DNA of 64,000 nucleotides. It comes from Trichosanthes cucumerina (Eukaryota > Streptophyta > Magnoliopsida > Cucurbitales > Cucurbitaceae). The notes beneath the pieces are model-generated. The model searched no databases and was not told the DNA's origin. It saw nothing but the letters and a program-made list of their open reading frames with translations. Positions 34,054-45,626 of this stretch are shown here, piece by piece. Made by a program: the position numbers and the translations under genes. Numbering within the stretch: position 1 is the stretch's first letter; each line of letters starts with the position of its first letter. The DNA lies in contig CM071844.1 of the NCBI GenBank assembly GCA_036507285.1, positions 36,401,898 to 36,465,897 on the forward strand, in the 5' to 3' direction.

Positions 34054-35001
34054 ACGAGATGATGATGATGTTATGGGATGTGGTGGTTTACCCCCATCCA
34101 GATGTGCGATTCGGGAAATGATTCCTAGAGTCATAGAGGGGTTTGATATAGTCTTTCGTCGTAGTGCAGGCCCGAGAACGAGCCCGTGGTCGATTGTGCG
34201 CGGTAGTACTGCATTCGATGCTTTATGACATGTGGTGGTCCGTCCTCCATCAAGTTGTGCGACTCGGGGTATGATTCTTAGAGTCAGAGGGGTTCGATAG
34301 AGTCCTTCGCCCTAGTGCAGACTCGGGAATGAATGTTGTGGTCGGTTGTGCCAACGTAGTTCAGAAGCTAAGGGTAGGAAAAGACCGAGAAATCTAAGTG
34401 AGAATTAGGGCCAAGATGCTTGTTTATGTTGTGTGGCGGGCTAGGTGTCGTGCTTAATCTAAGGCTATTCTTTTGTGTTATTTATTCTTGGACGAAGTGG
34501 ACTGCTTACTGAATATTTACTGAATATTTTATACTTACCCCTCGTTTATTTTGCTTTGGTTGCAGGTAAGGCAAACCAGTGAGATGACCAGCGCCGGTGA
34601 GACCCCTGCGAGGCTATGGAAGGCTTGTAGGGTTTAGTTAGGAGTTGTTTGTTAGGAGTTGGTTTCATTTCTTTTCTTTTGTTGTACTCTGTTCCTTTTG
34701 GTTTGTATGCTGAAACCTTACCATGATCTGTTTTGTTATCTTTTGTAACCAAAGTATGTGTTGTTGTTATGTGTTGTGTGATAACTCCGAGGGACTGGAG
34801 CCCAACCTATTGGTTTCTTTGTACTTTTGTGGAGGTTGGGTACCCTTGTGAGCCTTATTGAAGTGCTTTTGTTCATGTTCAGGTTTATAAATTTTTTGGT
34901 TTGTCCAGGTTGCGCCGTTATGCTGTCGAATTTTCTGCGCGAGCGGTACAACTTGGAGTAACACCCCGAGTAGGAAGTGTTAAAATTTACGGGATGTTAC
35001 A
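34054..35001 (+). repeat. Gypsy A 3' LTR, last segment
   Basis: Runs from ACGAGATGATGATG to AAATTTACGGGATGTTACA. It contains two related ~150-bp blocks (CGGGAATG..., GACTCGGGGTATGATTC, AGTCAGAGGGGTT) matching the duplicated blocks of the element C LTR. The end matches C's LTR end in inverted orientation. ATTGT at 35002 should be the right target duplication; its partner is outside the window. Confidence 0.9.
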
Positions 35002-35350
35002 ATTGTATTATATGCTTCTATATGTAGTATACTCGAATTTTAAAGAACTTCAAAGTAATCATAGGTAAAAGAAATTATCTAAGCTTTAAAACTTGTTGAA
35101 GCCCTTAAACTTACTTATTATTACTTTTTTAGTTCCTAAATTTTTAAACGTTCGGTTTTAGATCTTAAACATTAGCTGAGATATCATGATCATTTTACAT
35201 AATGATATTCGTTTTTCGTTTAAGAACGACCTAGTGTGAATTTGATTGAGTTGCAAAAGATCAAGATTTGTATTAAATAATTAGTTAAAAATTAACAAGG
35301 AAAAAAAATAAAATAAACATAAAATTTTAGAGAGAAAAATAAGATTTTTA

Positions 35351-35669
35351 AGGTCCCATTTGATAATCATTTGGTTCTTAATTTTTTGTTTTTGAAAATT
35401 ATGCTTGTATTTTCACTGATTCCATTCATCTTCCCTACAATAATTTCCATCTTTCTTGAAGTACCATTTAAGTTTTTATCCAAAATTTAAAATCGAAAAC
35501 AAGTTTTTGAGAACTACTTTTTTTTAATTTTCAAAACTTAGCTAGGTTTTTTAAAATACAGTGTACAGAGTAGATAAGAAAATATAGAAACTCATTAGTA
35601 GTAGTAATATTTTTAAGTTTAATTTTCAAAAACCAAAAATAAAAATAAAATTATTATCAAACAAGAGCT
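35351..35669. mobile_element. MITE candidate
   Basis: The left edge CCATTTGATAATCATTTGG with TTTTTGAAAATTA is mirrored on the right by TAATTTTCAAAAACC and ATTATCAAACAAG, giving imperfect inverted ends. About 320 bp, AT-rich, non-coding. No convincing target duplication was found, so family and exact ends are uncertain. Confidence 0.5.
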
Positions 35670-36184
35670 AAATTATTGCACTATTTGATGCCAATCTCTT
35701 GAATAAGAGCGAAAAAAAACTTTATCATAATGAGAGTTAATTTTACAGAGTTGATTTGTTTAAATTCAATTCTATTTTAACATGATCAAAGTTCATCTAC
35801 TTTATTTTTTTCCTTTGATATTTTTGTTGTTATTAGGTTGAATAATAAATTAGTCTCTCGACTTTGAGGTTTATGTCAACTTGATCCCTAAACATTTAGA
35901 ATTATGAGTTTAATCCTTAAACTTTTGAAATTTTTAAAATTCACAGATCTAATAAGCACAAAATTGAAAATTTAAGGTTTCATTAACATAAAATTCAAAT
36001 TTGTATCGAATAGGTCAATTAATTTTTTAAAAAAATTAATTTGTCAGTGACTTATTAGACACAAAATTGAAAATTCGGTGAACAGAAAATTGAAAATTAT
36101 GGACTTGTTAGACACTCTTCAAAGTTTAAGAACCAAATAGACACCTACTCAATAGTTGAGGAACTAAACCCATATAAAAACTAT

Positions 36185-36189
36185 TTATT
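36185..36189. repeat. Target site duplication TTATT (right copy 45627-45631)
   Basis: TTATT lies directly outside both LTR ends. Confidence 0.88.
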
Positions 36190-38440
36190 TGTAACACCCC
36201 GTAAATTGCGCACTTCCTACTCGAGGCATTACTTCCAAGTTGCACCACTTTTGCACTTTGAAAATCACAAAGATAATCTGGCAAGAACTGGACAAACCAG
36301 AAATTTAAAATGAACCTGAACCTATACAAAGGTACTTCAAAAAGACTCACGAGGGTACCTAGCCTCCACCAAACTACAAAGATACGACAGGTTGGGCTCC
36401 AGTCCCTCGGAGTTAACAGAAAACCTCAAGACAACAATACATGCTTTGAAAATGAAAGGAACACAACAGAACATGTTTCGATTCAAACGAATAAAGAACG
36501 AGACAAACTAAAGTTCAAAACATGAACGAAAGAAGCAGAACGCAACAGAAGAAAGGAAATGAAAGCAACAACTCCTAAACGAAAACTCCTAACTAAGTAC
36601 TACAAGTCTTCCATAGCCTCGCAGGGGTCTCACCGTCGGTGGTCATCTCGCTGGTTTGCCTTACCTGCAACAAAAGAAGAAGCAAACGAAGGATGAGTAT
36701 AAAAATACTCAGTAAGCAACCCACTTCGTCCAATAATAAGGAACATGAAAGAACAGCCTTACACCTACCTAAGCACGAGACCTAACCCGTCTCACAACCT
36801 CACCAAGCATCTTGGCCCTATTACTCACTCGGATTTCTCAGTTTTGTCCTACCCTTAGCTTCTGGACTAGGTTGGCACCATCTGGCCACGAGATTCATTC
36901 CTGGGTCTGCACTAGGGCGAAGGACTCTATCCAACCCCTCTAACTCTAAGGGTCACACCCCGAGTTGCACAACTGGATAGGGGACGGACCACCACATCAC
37001 ATAAAGCATCATAGGCGGTACTACCGCGCACAATCGACCACGAGCTCATTCCCGGGCCTATACTAGCGCGAAAGACTCTATCCAACCCCTCTGACTCTAA
37101 GGATCAGACCCCGAGTCGCACAACTGGATGGAGGGCGGACCATCACATCCCATAACGTCATCGTCATCTTGTCAACCTCGAGTCTCAGCCTACTAAGGGT
37201 TACATAGAGACTTGGGCCTACGCTGGGGCTAGTTGTGCTAACTACAATCCTAAGGCTCAACGGTACTTCCCGAGTCACTTCAAAACTAAGCACGAAACTA
37301 TCAGGCTCGGGACAGACAAACATATCACTCTAGCATATTCAGCATTTTTAGTACAAGCTTACATCGGCTCTCTTAACAAGATCACACCCAAGCACGAAGG
37401 GATAACAACCATGATACATGAACATACATTTGACCCATCATGCACGATATTTCAACACATTCACATCAAACAGGAACAGGCAAACTTAGAACAAAGTACA
37501 ACTGGGATTACCACAACCTAGCATGCTACTACAAGTCCAAAGCTGGCTAAAGTACGCTACCAGATTCTAAAACATTCAGTTCTTAAACAGTACGACATGC
37601 AATGGTGCCCCTAAGCCCTACACTTAGGGGTAGTTTAGTCCAACGACTACTTACTGGAAATCAAAACACAACGAGGAACTTGGATAACGCGGCGTTCCAA
37701 ACGTGCTTCTGCTTCCAGGCTCCTAACGAAAACACGCACAAATTAATAAACTAAAACACAAGTACTCCTAACACAACAAAACTAATTGAGAGGAGTAAAA
37801 CTCACCCAACAGAACTCCAAACGAGTTAAGGAACGAACCGAGGCGACCGGACGGAAGGAGACGAACGGCGGCCCTGCAGGCGGCGGCGCGTGGACCGGCG
37901 GACGGCTGCGGCGGCGGCGCGTGAAGGCAGCGGTGGCGACGCGTGGGTAGTAGATCTGGAATCCACGCGACTCGATCTATCCGAAACCAGTCTCTGATCC
38001 ACGACAACCGATTGAAATAGGCTCGAACCGGCTGAACCAAAACGTGGGTCTCACGTGAACTGGTGGCAAACACCTTCTTCTCCGGCGACGGCTTGGCTGC
38101 AAGAACGTGTTGCGGCGACGCTGGGGTGCACGGGCGGCCTTCCAGTGAGACGACGGCAACGAAAAATGACGATCTGAGAGACAAAAAAGAGAGAAAGAGA
38201 TTGTGAGAGAGGGAGAGAGAGCGGACTGTGTGCGAGAGAGAGTCGAAGAGGGAGAGGGACTGAGAGAGAAAGGTCGGGAAGAAGAAGAGGGAGAGAGAGA
38301 CGGGAGAGAGAAGAAGGGCGTGGGTCGCCGGCCGGACCGTTTTGCCTACTCCGCGCGAAAAGGAAGCGCCCTCCCCGACTTTTCCTTCTGTAAATATTTT
38401 TTTTCTTTTTTTTTTAAAAAAAATAGAACCGACTATTACA
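36190..38440 (-). repeat. Gypsy C 3' LTR (left copy, 2251 bp)
   Basis: Contains a GC-rich and GAGA-rich part (37850-38330) and an internal tandem pair of ~150-bp blocks (about 36889-37145; each has TGGGTC/CGGGCC, ACTCTATCCAACCCCTCT and GGATGGAGG/GGATAGGGG). A 138-codon minus-strand frame at 37768-38184 has a shorter counterpart (120 codons) in the other LTR. It has no recognisable domain and probably reflects the GC-rich leader. Confidence 0.94.
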
Positions 38441-38453
38441 GTCTACCTACCTT
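38441..38453 (-). other. Gypsy C polypurine tract
   Basis: Minus-strand AAGGTAGGTAGAC abuts the 3' LTR start TGTAATAG. The corresponding site in element A is AAGGTGGG at 22466-22473. Confidence 0.65.
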
Positions 38454-39026
38454 AGAAACTTTCGTCCTCGAAAGTAGCTAGCTCTCGAACAGCTCTAGAT
38501 AGCTTGCTCGCATCTACTTCTCGCGTTCCCAAGTGGCTTCCTTGAGATGATGGTTCTGCCAAAGGACCTTCACAAAAAAGATTTTCCTGTTCGTTAGGAC
38601 TTTTCTATCACGGGCAAGAATTTGCACTAGCTTTTCTTCGTAACTCAGATCCTTGTCTAACTCCAGCGGCTCAAAATCGATAATGTGCGAGGCATCTGAC
38701 ACATACGCTCGCAGCATAGACACATGAAACACATCATGGACCGACGCAAGGGACGGCGGTAAGGCCAACCGGTAAGCCACTAGCCCTATGCGCTCCAGGA
38801 TCTCGAAAGGACCAACAAACCTCGGGCTTAGTTTTGCTTTCTTACCGAACCTCCGAACACCCCTCATAGGTGCAACTTTCAAGAACACAAGGTCTCCAAC
38901 GGCAAACTCCAACTCTCGACGCCTGACATCAGCATAACTCTTCTGCCTACTCTGTGCCGTTAACATCCTTGTCCTGATCTTCTGTATGGCCTCATTTGTC
39001 ACTTGGACCAACTCGGGTCCCAACAA
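38454..39026 (-). pseudogene. Gypsy C integrase C-terminus with chromodomain-like tail
   Basis: The minus-strand frame 39026-38514 gives MLGPELVQVTNEAIQKIR, the GPY/F segment (AVGDLVFLKVAPMRG, GPFEILERIGLVAYRLALPP), VFHVSMLRAYVSDASH, then PVQIL-like LVQILARDRKVL and LWQNHHLKEATWERE, the chromodomain-like module. A TAG ends the frame just after WEREK, where element A continues with MRASYPE-like text in another frame. The role is integration-site choice and DNA binding. Confidence 0.9.
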
Positions 39027-39889
39027 TTTTCGTTCGCCAACCTCTCCCTAACACACTAGGGTCATGCACCTTCTCCCATAAAGGGGTTGGAAAGGGGTCA
39101 TACCAATAGTCGTCTGATAACTATTGTTATAAGCATACTCTATCAGGTAAAGGTGTAAGTCCCAACTACCTGTGAAGTCTAACGCACAAGCCCGAAGCAT
39201 ATCCTCCAAAATCTGATTCACCCTTTCTGTCTGACCATCGGTTTGTGGGTGAAACGTTGTACTAAAGTTACTTTGTGCCCTTAGGGCTCTCTGAAAACTC
39301 ACCCACAAGTTCGAGGTGAACCGTGGGTCTCTGTCAGACACGATCTTCACTGGGACTCCGTGCAACCTTACTATCTCTTCCATAAACAAATGTGCCCATT
39401 TCTCAACTGTATAGGTTGGCTTACCAGGAAGAAAGTGAGCGGACTTGGTTAGTCTATCAACAATCACCCAGACACTGTGAATCCTTTCGCTGTTCGGGGC
39501 AATCCCGAAATAAAGTCTATGGAGATCTCTTCCCACTTCCACTAAGGTACCTCCAATGGTTGCAACAATCCTGCTACTTTATGTCTCGGGACTTTAACTT
39601 GCTGGCACACTAAACACCTGCTGTCAAACTCTGCCACATCTCTTTTCATTCCACGCCACCAGTAGAATGATTTCAAGTCCTGATACATCTTATTGTTTCC
39701 TGGATACACTGAAAAAAGGGAGTTATGAGCATCAACCAAAATCTCCTCCTTGAGACCACTCTCAGCAGGAACACACAATCGTCTCCTGAACAGTAGTTCA
39801 CCGCTCTCATCACAGAGAGAACTCACTTTCTCGCCACTTCTTGCTCGGCGCCAACATCCTGCGGACTTGAGTTTTCCCACGAGCCTCAA
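39027..39889 (-). pseudogene. Gypsy C integrase zinc finger and catalytic core
   Basis: 39889-39542 holds the RNase H/integrase linker and HHCC region: VDAHNSLFSVYPGNNKMY, FYWWRGMKRDVAEF and CLVCQQVK. 39542-39048 has VDRLTKSAHFLPGKPT, VKIVSDRDPRFTSNLW (second Asp), HPQTDGQTERVNQILEDML (Glu) and AYNNSYQTTIGMTPF. The first catalytic Asp (ISIDFISGLP-like) sits in another frame just upstream of 39500, showing a frameshift there. A TAG-type stop separates the two frames at 39542. Confidence 0.92.
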
Positions 39890-40435
39890 TAACTCATCGC
39901 CTCAAGGTCGGTCATCGAAACAAGCCGGTTCGATTGTGTTGTGACCTGACTCACCACAACTGCTATCTCTGCACGTTCCAACTCTGAACGCAAAGGAACT
40001 TGTCTCGTGACCAGGGCTGAGGTGTGAGCCACCTTCTCCTCGCTAAGGGGCATCAGCAACAACGTTTGCTTTGCCTGGATGGTACTGATATCTCAACCTC
40101 ATAGTCCTTTACTAACTTCAGCCATCTGTGTTGCCTCATATTCAACTCCTTCTGGGTAAAAGATACTTGAGGCTCTTGTGGTCCGTGTACATCTGAATCT
40201 TTTCCCCATACAAGTAATGTCGCCATATCTTCAGAGCGAAGACCACGACAGCAAACTACAAATCATGGGTTGGGTAATTCCGCTCATAATCCTTCAACTG
40301 ACGAGAGGCATAGGCGATCACCTTTCCATTCTGCATCAACACACAACCCAAACCTTTTTTAGAGGCATCATTGTAGACCACAAAACTTCCTGAGCCATCA
40401 GGTACTGCAAGCACAGGTGCAGAGACTAACCTGTG
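39890..40435 (-). pseudogene. Gypsy C RNase H domain
   Basis: Shifted minus-strand frames give VVYNDASKKGLGCVLMQ with the first catalytic Asp, VIAYASRQLKDYERNYPTHD, FALKIWRHYLYGEKIQMYTDH and YHPGKANVVADA. A stop falls in PTHDL and further frameshifts near 40130 and 40050. No single long frame remains, though the domain text is nearly complete. It degrades the RNA template during reverse transcription. Confidence 0.85.
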
Positions 40436-41980
40436 CTAGAGGTCCTGAAAACTCGCTTCACAAGCTTCACACCACACGAAGGGGTTTCCCTTTCGGGTTA
40501 ATTGAGTCAAGAGTGTGGCTATCTTAGAGAAATCTTTGACAAACCTCCTGTAGTAGCCTGCCAAACCCAAACAGCTTCGCACTTCTGAGATGGTCTTAGG
40601 GCGAGGCCAATCTATCACTACCTCAATCTTGGCGGGGTCTACTATTACACCTTCTTTAGACACCACGTGTCCTAGGAAGGCTACTCGCTGCAACCAGAAC
40701 TCACACTTGGAGAACTTTGCATACAACTTGTTGGTTCTCAAAGTTGTCAACACTTTCATCAAATGAACTTCATGCTCCTCCTCTGACTTGGAGTACACCA
40801 AAATATCGTCGATGAAGACAATCACAAAGATGTCTAAGAACTCCTTGAATACCGTGTTTATAAGCTCCATAAATGATGTTGGGGCATTCGTCAAGCCAAA
40901 GGACATCACCGAGAACGCAAAGTGCCCGTACCTGGACCTGAAGGCAGTCTTTGGAATATCCTCGTCCCTGATTCTTAACTAGTGGTACCCTGACCGCAGG
41001 TCCATCTTAGAAAACACTGTCGCTCCTTGCAGTTGGTCAAACAAATCATCGATCCTGGGTAAAGGGTATTTGTTCTTTACTGTTACCTTGTTCAGCTCTC
41101 GGTAGTCAATGCATAACCGCATCGACCCATCTTTCTTCTTCACAAACAACACCGGTGCACCCCAAGGCGAAACACTAGGACGGATGAACCCCTTATCCAG
41201 GAGTTCCTGCAACTGAGTCTTAAGCTCCTTCAACTCTGTTGGAGCCATTCGGTAGGGAGCTTTAGACAACGGGGTCGTCCCGGGCTCAAGCTCAATACTG
41301 AAGTCTACCTCACAGAATGGGGGTAGACCAGGCAACTCTTCAGGGAATACATCTGCAAACTCTCGAACAACAGGAACCGAACTCAACTTTGGTCCTTTGT
41401 TTCTTGTATCAGCAACACTAGCCAAGAAGGCCCAAGCCCCTTCACTTAACAACTTATTTTCCTTGAGAGCTGAAATCATCTTCGGAATCTCTCCAATCTC
41501 AATTCCCTTAAACTTGAAACTGGACTCTGCCGGAGGCCGAAACACCACCTCTCGGCAATGACAATCGATGTTGGTATGGTTCGCAGACAACCAATCCATG
41601 CCCAGGATTACATCGAAGTCGCTCATATCCAGCACAACCAACGTCACATCTAGCCCGCGACCTGTTACCACTACCTGACCAGACTTAACTTTTTCCTGAG
41701 CCACTAACTCTCTACCCACCGGGGTAGCTACTGGCAAGTCAACATCTAAAGGCTCTACTTCTAACTGGGCTTGTCTCACAAAAACAGTAGAAATAAAAGA
41801 GTGCGAGGAACCAGAATCAAACAGAACAAGAGCAAAGTGGCCAAAAACGGGTAGTGTACCTATCACCACAACACCGGAACCTCCTGCATTCCTGTTCGCA
41901 CTCGCATAGAATCCACCTCTCTGGCGGTTTCTGACTCGCCTTTTTTTCAGACAAAGCTTTGGCAGTGCCCAGCTTCCCAC
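40436..41980 (-). pseudogene. Gypsy C protease and reverse transcriptase
   Basis: 41980-40982 (minus) gives the aspartic protease (LVLFDSGSSHSFIS, then DFDVILGMDWLSAN), the linker VVREFADVFPEELPGLPP and RT motifs (PYRMAPTELKELKTQL, KKKDGSMRLCIDYRELNKVT, ATVFSKMDLRSGYH). A TAG at 40979-40981 replaces the Gln of GYHQLRI. The frame reopens through MSFGLTNAPTSFMELI, the FIDD catalytic box and SCLGLAGYYRRFVKDFSK down to 40436, where a TAG follows SFQDL. Only point stops separate this from an open protease-RT frame. Confidence 0.94.
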
Positions 41981-43198
41981 AGTTATAACTAACCTTCTGG
42001 TCTCTAGCTCCCTGTTTGCACACAGACGACAGGTGACTCAACTTTCTACAATTATTGCAGATCTTGCCAATTGCATGACAGGCCCCGCTGTGCTGAACTT
42101 CACATCTAAAACATGAACTCCTGCTTGGAGCCTGCTGGGGTTGATGTCCCTGAGTTCCGGATCTGTTTGGCCTAGTAAAGGCCTGCTCAAACTTCCTTTT
42201 CTCGCCGGTTCCGAACTCGACTGCACTCAACTCGGGGCTGAAAACGAACCCATGCAGCCTCAGGTCTGTATCAATCAGGGATGCCACTCGAACTGCTGCG
42301 ACATAAGTCTTGGGATCGTGAGCAACTGTCAACCCACGTACACCTCCTTGCAAACCTGTGAGGAAGCACTCCACCTTCTTCTTTTATGTATCCACCATAT
42401 TAGGGGCAAACCGAGACAGGGCCGTAAACCCGTGCTCGTACTCCTCGACCGTCTGGTTCGACCCTTGCTTTTGTTGTACGAACTCAGCTTTCTTCTCGAT
42501 TCTAAGCACTGTCGGATAATACTTCTCGTAGAACACCTCTTGGAACTGCGTCCAAGTTATCGGTCCTGCACTGACATCGATGGACCGTAAAGCAGCTTGC
42601 GACCATAGGAGAGCACTTCCCCTTAACGCATAGACTGCGCACTGAATTTTCTAGTGCTCGGGGCAACCCATACGACCCAGAATATCGTCCACTGCCGCAA
42701 ACCATGCTTCGGCAGCTACATGGTCTACCGACCCATCCAAGAAAGGCGGGTCATACTTCTTGAAATCCTTCAGATATCCCGCCTCTTCGGTCGCTGCCCC
42801 AAAAGTATGAGTCGGTCACGCCCACCTCACACAGCGCCGGTTCCCGATTCCGGCCGCCAGGCCTCCATGGCCTAAGTAAACATAGCTGTCTGGTTAGCCT
42901 GACTCGCTATATTCGCTTGAATCAGCTGCTGAATGGCTGCCATGAGTTCAACAACTGGCAACGGTCCTTGCACGTTTGGTACTTGGACATTTGCCCTCTC
43001 CTGGGCTCCTACATTTTTCCTAGCTGATTCCTCGACCAATGGGACATCCTGGTTGAGCCCCTCCCGATGCTCGGAGTGCTCAACCTCTGGTGCATCGACG
43101 GTCGGTTCCTGGTCTCGGGCCCTTCGACCTCGACCCTTGCGACCACCCCGACCTCGACCACTAGCAGCTACTCTTGCACGGCCTCTACCACGTGCCAT
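41981..43198 (-). pseudogene. Gypsy C gag
   Basis: The start MARGRGRARVAASGRGRGG at 43198 is preceded by a short leader. The frame stops at 42872-42874 (TAG), continues as WFAAVDDILGRMGCPEH, stops again at 42651-42653 (TAG for an expected Gln), then LRGSALLWSQAALRS, and from 42374 ECFLTGLQGGVRGLTVAHDP. A CX2CX4HX4C knuckle, CNNCRKLSHLSSVC, is preceded by CFRCEVQHSGAC. Gag forms particles and packages RNA. The frames at 42502-42705 and 42038-42226 are shadows of the true frame. Confidence 0.9.
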
Positions 43199-43414
43199 AA
43201 TTTAAAACGAAAAGAAATAGAGCACATCAACAATAATTCAAGAAGTACAACACATAAGAAAACACATCAACCTCAACAAGGAACCTCCTACCACTTACTA
43301 AGTAAAAGCAAACCTGTTGATGACCCGACGAGCTCCTTGCAAAAGGCTATGAAGGACTAAACACCTACGATGTAGGCAGTATACAAGATTTAAAACCTAC
43401 GCTCTGATACCAAT
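43199..43414 (-). other. Gypsy C leader with primer-binding site
   Basis: Minus-strand TTGGTATCAGAGCGTAGG (about 43396-43413) directly follows the 5' LTR: the iMet tRNA type site, intact. The rest is an A-rich leader to the gag start. Confidence 0.92.
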
Positions 43415-45626
43415 TGTAACACCCCATAAATTGCGCACTTCCTACTCGGGGCATTACTTCCAAGTTGCACCGCTCACGCCGAAAATCCAGTAGCATAACG
43501 GCGCAACCTGGACAAACCAGAAATTTAAAATGAACCTGAACCTATACAAAGGCACTTCAAAATGACTCACGAGGGTACCCAGCCTCCACAAAACTACAAA
43601 GATACGACAGGCTGGGCTCCAGTCCCTCGGAGTAAACAGAAAACCTCAAGACAACAATACATGCTTTGAAAATGAAAGGAACACAACAGAACATGTTTCG
43701 ATTCAAACGAATAAAGAATGAGACAAACTAAAGTTTAAAACATGAACGAAAGAAGAAGAACGCAACAGAAGAAAGGAAATGAAAGCAACAACTCCTAAAC
43801 GAAAACACCTAACTAAGTCCTACAAGTCTTCCATAGCCTCGCAGGGGTCTCGCCATCGGTGATCATCTCACTTGTTTGCCTTATCTGCAACAGAAGAAGA
43901 AACAAACGAAGGATGAGTATAAAAATACTCAGTAAGCAACCCACTTCGTCCAATAATAAAGAACATGAAAGAACAGCCATACACCTAGCTAAGCACGAGA
44001 CCTAGCCCGTCTCACAACCTCACCAAGCATTCTGGCCCTATTACTCACTCGGATTTCTCAGTTCTGTCCTACCCTTAGCTTCTGGACTAGGTTGGCATCA
44101 TCTGGCCACGAGATTCATTCCCGGGCCTGCACTAGGGCGAAGGACTCTATCCAACCCCTCTTACTCTAAGGGTCACACCCCGAGTCCCACAATTGGATGG
44201 GGGGACGGACCACCACATCCCATAAAGTATCATAGGCAATACTACTACGCACAATCGACCACGGGCTCATTTTCGGGCCTATACTAGGGCGAAGGACTCT
44301 ATCCAACCCCTCTAACTCTAAGGATCAGACCCCGAGTCGCACAACTGGATGGAGGGCAGACCATCACATCCCATAACGTCATCGTCATCTTGCCAACCTC
44401 GAGTCTCAGCCTACTAAGGGTTACACAGAGACTTTGGCCTACGCTAGGGCTAGTTGTGCTAACTACAATCCTAAGGCTCAATGGTGCTTCCCGAGTCACT
44501 TCAAAACTAAGCACGAAACTATCAGGCTCGGGACAGACAAACATATCACTCTAGCATATTCATCATTTTCAGCACAAGCTTACATCGGCTCTCTTAACAA
44601 GATCACACCCAAGCACGAAGGGATAACAACCATGATACATTAACATACATTTGACCCATCATGCACGATATTTCAACACATTCACATCAAACAGGAACAG
44701 TCAAAGTTAGAACCAAGTACAACTGTGATTACCACAACCTAGCATGCTACTACAAGTCCAAAGCTGGCTAAAGTACGGTACCAAATTCTAAAACATTCAG
44801 TTCTGAAACAGTACGACATGCAACGGTGCCCCTAAGCCCTACACTTAAGGGTAGTTTAGTCCAACGACTACTTACTGGAAATCCAAACACAACGAGGAAC
44901 TTGGATAACGCGGCGTTCCAAACGTGCTTCTTCTTCCAGGCTCCTAATGAAAACACGCACAAATTAATAAACTAAAACACAAATAATCCTAACACAACGA
45001 ATCTAATTAAGAGGAGTAAAACTCACCTAACGGAACTCCAAATGAGTTAAGGAACGAACCGAGGCGACCGGACGGAAGGAGACAAACGGCGACCCTGTAG
45101 GTGGCGACGCGTGGACCGGCAGACGGTGGCGGCGGCGGCGGCAACGCGTGGGTAGCAGATCTGGAATCCACGTGACCCGATCTATCCGAAACCAGTCTCT
45201 GTTCCACGAAAACGGATTGAAATAGGCTCGAACCGGCTGAACCAAAACGTGGGTCTCACGTGAACCGGTGGCAAACACCTTCTTCTCCGGCGACGGCCTG
45301 GCTAGAAGAACGTGTTGCGGCGACGCTGGGGTGCACGGGCGGCCTTCCAGTAAGACGATGGCAACGGAAAACGGCGATCTGAGAGACAAGAGAGAGAGAC
45401 AGAGAGACAGAGAGAAAGAGAATGTGAGAGAGGAAGAGGGACTGAGAGAGAAAGGTCGGGGAAGAAGAAGAGGGAGAGAGAGACGGGAGGGAGAAGAAGG
45501 GCGTGGGTCGTCGGCCGAAATGACCGACGACCGTTTCGCCTGCTGCGCGCGAAAAGGAAGGGTCGTCCCCGACTTTTCCTTCTGTAAATTTTTTTTTTTA
45601 TAAAAAAAACGGAACCGACTATTACA
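43415..45626 (-). repeat. Gypsy C 5' LTR (right copy, 2212 bp)
   Basis: Same termini and internal blocks as the left LTR, including the ~150-bp pair (about 44106-44365). It lacks one short AGGCAGCGGTGGC-type stretch present near 37923 in the left copy, explaining most of the length difference. LTR similarity is high, so the insertion is fairly young. Confidence 0.94.

Larger units (their letters stand above)
1..35001 (+). mobile_element. Ty3/gypsy element A (chromovirus-like), 5'-truncated by the window edge and interrupted by four insertions
   Basis: Pieces at 1-458, 10233-11218, 21317-22473 and three LTR segments ending at 35001 read in order as RT, RNase H, integrase zinc finger, integrase core and C-terminus, then 3' LTR. 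They join cleanly when each insertion and one copy of its target duplication are removed. The family is that of element C at 36190-45626, which shares the RT text, integrase tail and LTR ends. The LTR begins TGTCGTAAGG at 22474 and ends GGGATGTTACA at 35001; net LTR length without insertions is about 2.1 kb, matching C's 2.2 kb. The 5' LTR, gag and protease lie left of the window. Many stops and frameshifts show it is dead and older than its contents. Confidence 0.9.
35002..36189. other. AT-rich spacer between elements A and C
   Basis: No gene recognised. It holds a MITE candidate (35351-35669) and, at about 35830-35950, phrases resembling a common plant low-complexity repeat (GACTTTGAGGTTTATG, CTTGATCCCTAAACATTTAG). 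Confidence 0.7.
36190..45626 (-). mobile_element. Complete Ty3/gypsy chromovirus-like element C
   Basis: LTRs at 36190-38440 (2251 bp) and 43415-45626 (2212 bp) start TGTAACACCCC and end ATTACA on the plus strand, flanked by TTATT at 36185-36189 and 45627-45631. The minus strand has an iMet-type primer site, gag, protease, RT, RNase H, integrase, chromodomain-like tail and purine tract in canonical order. It is the same family as element A. Coding regions are long but carry several stops, some being CAG-to-TAG changes, and frameshifts. This is the best-preserved gypsy element in the window. Confidence 0.97.

Noticed and set aside
36310..36525. 71-codon frame near the start of the gypsy C LTR
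   Set aside because: Shadow of LTR sequence, interrupted in the right LTR.
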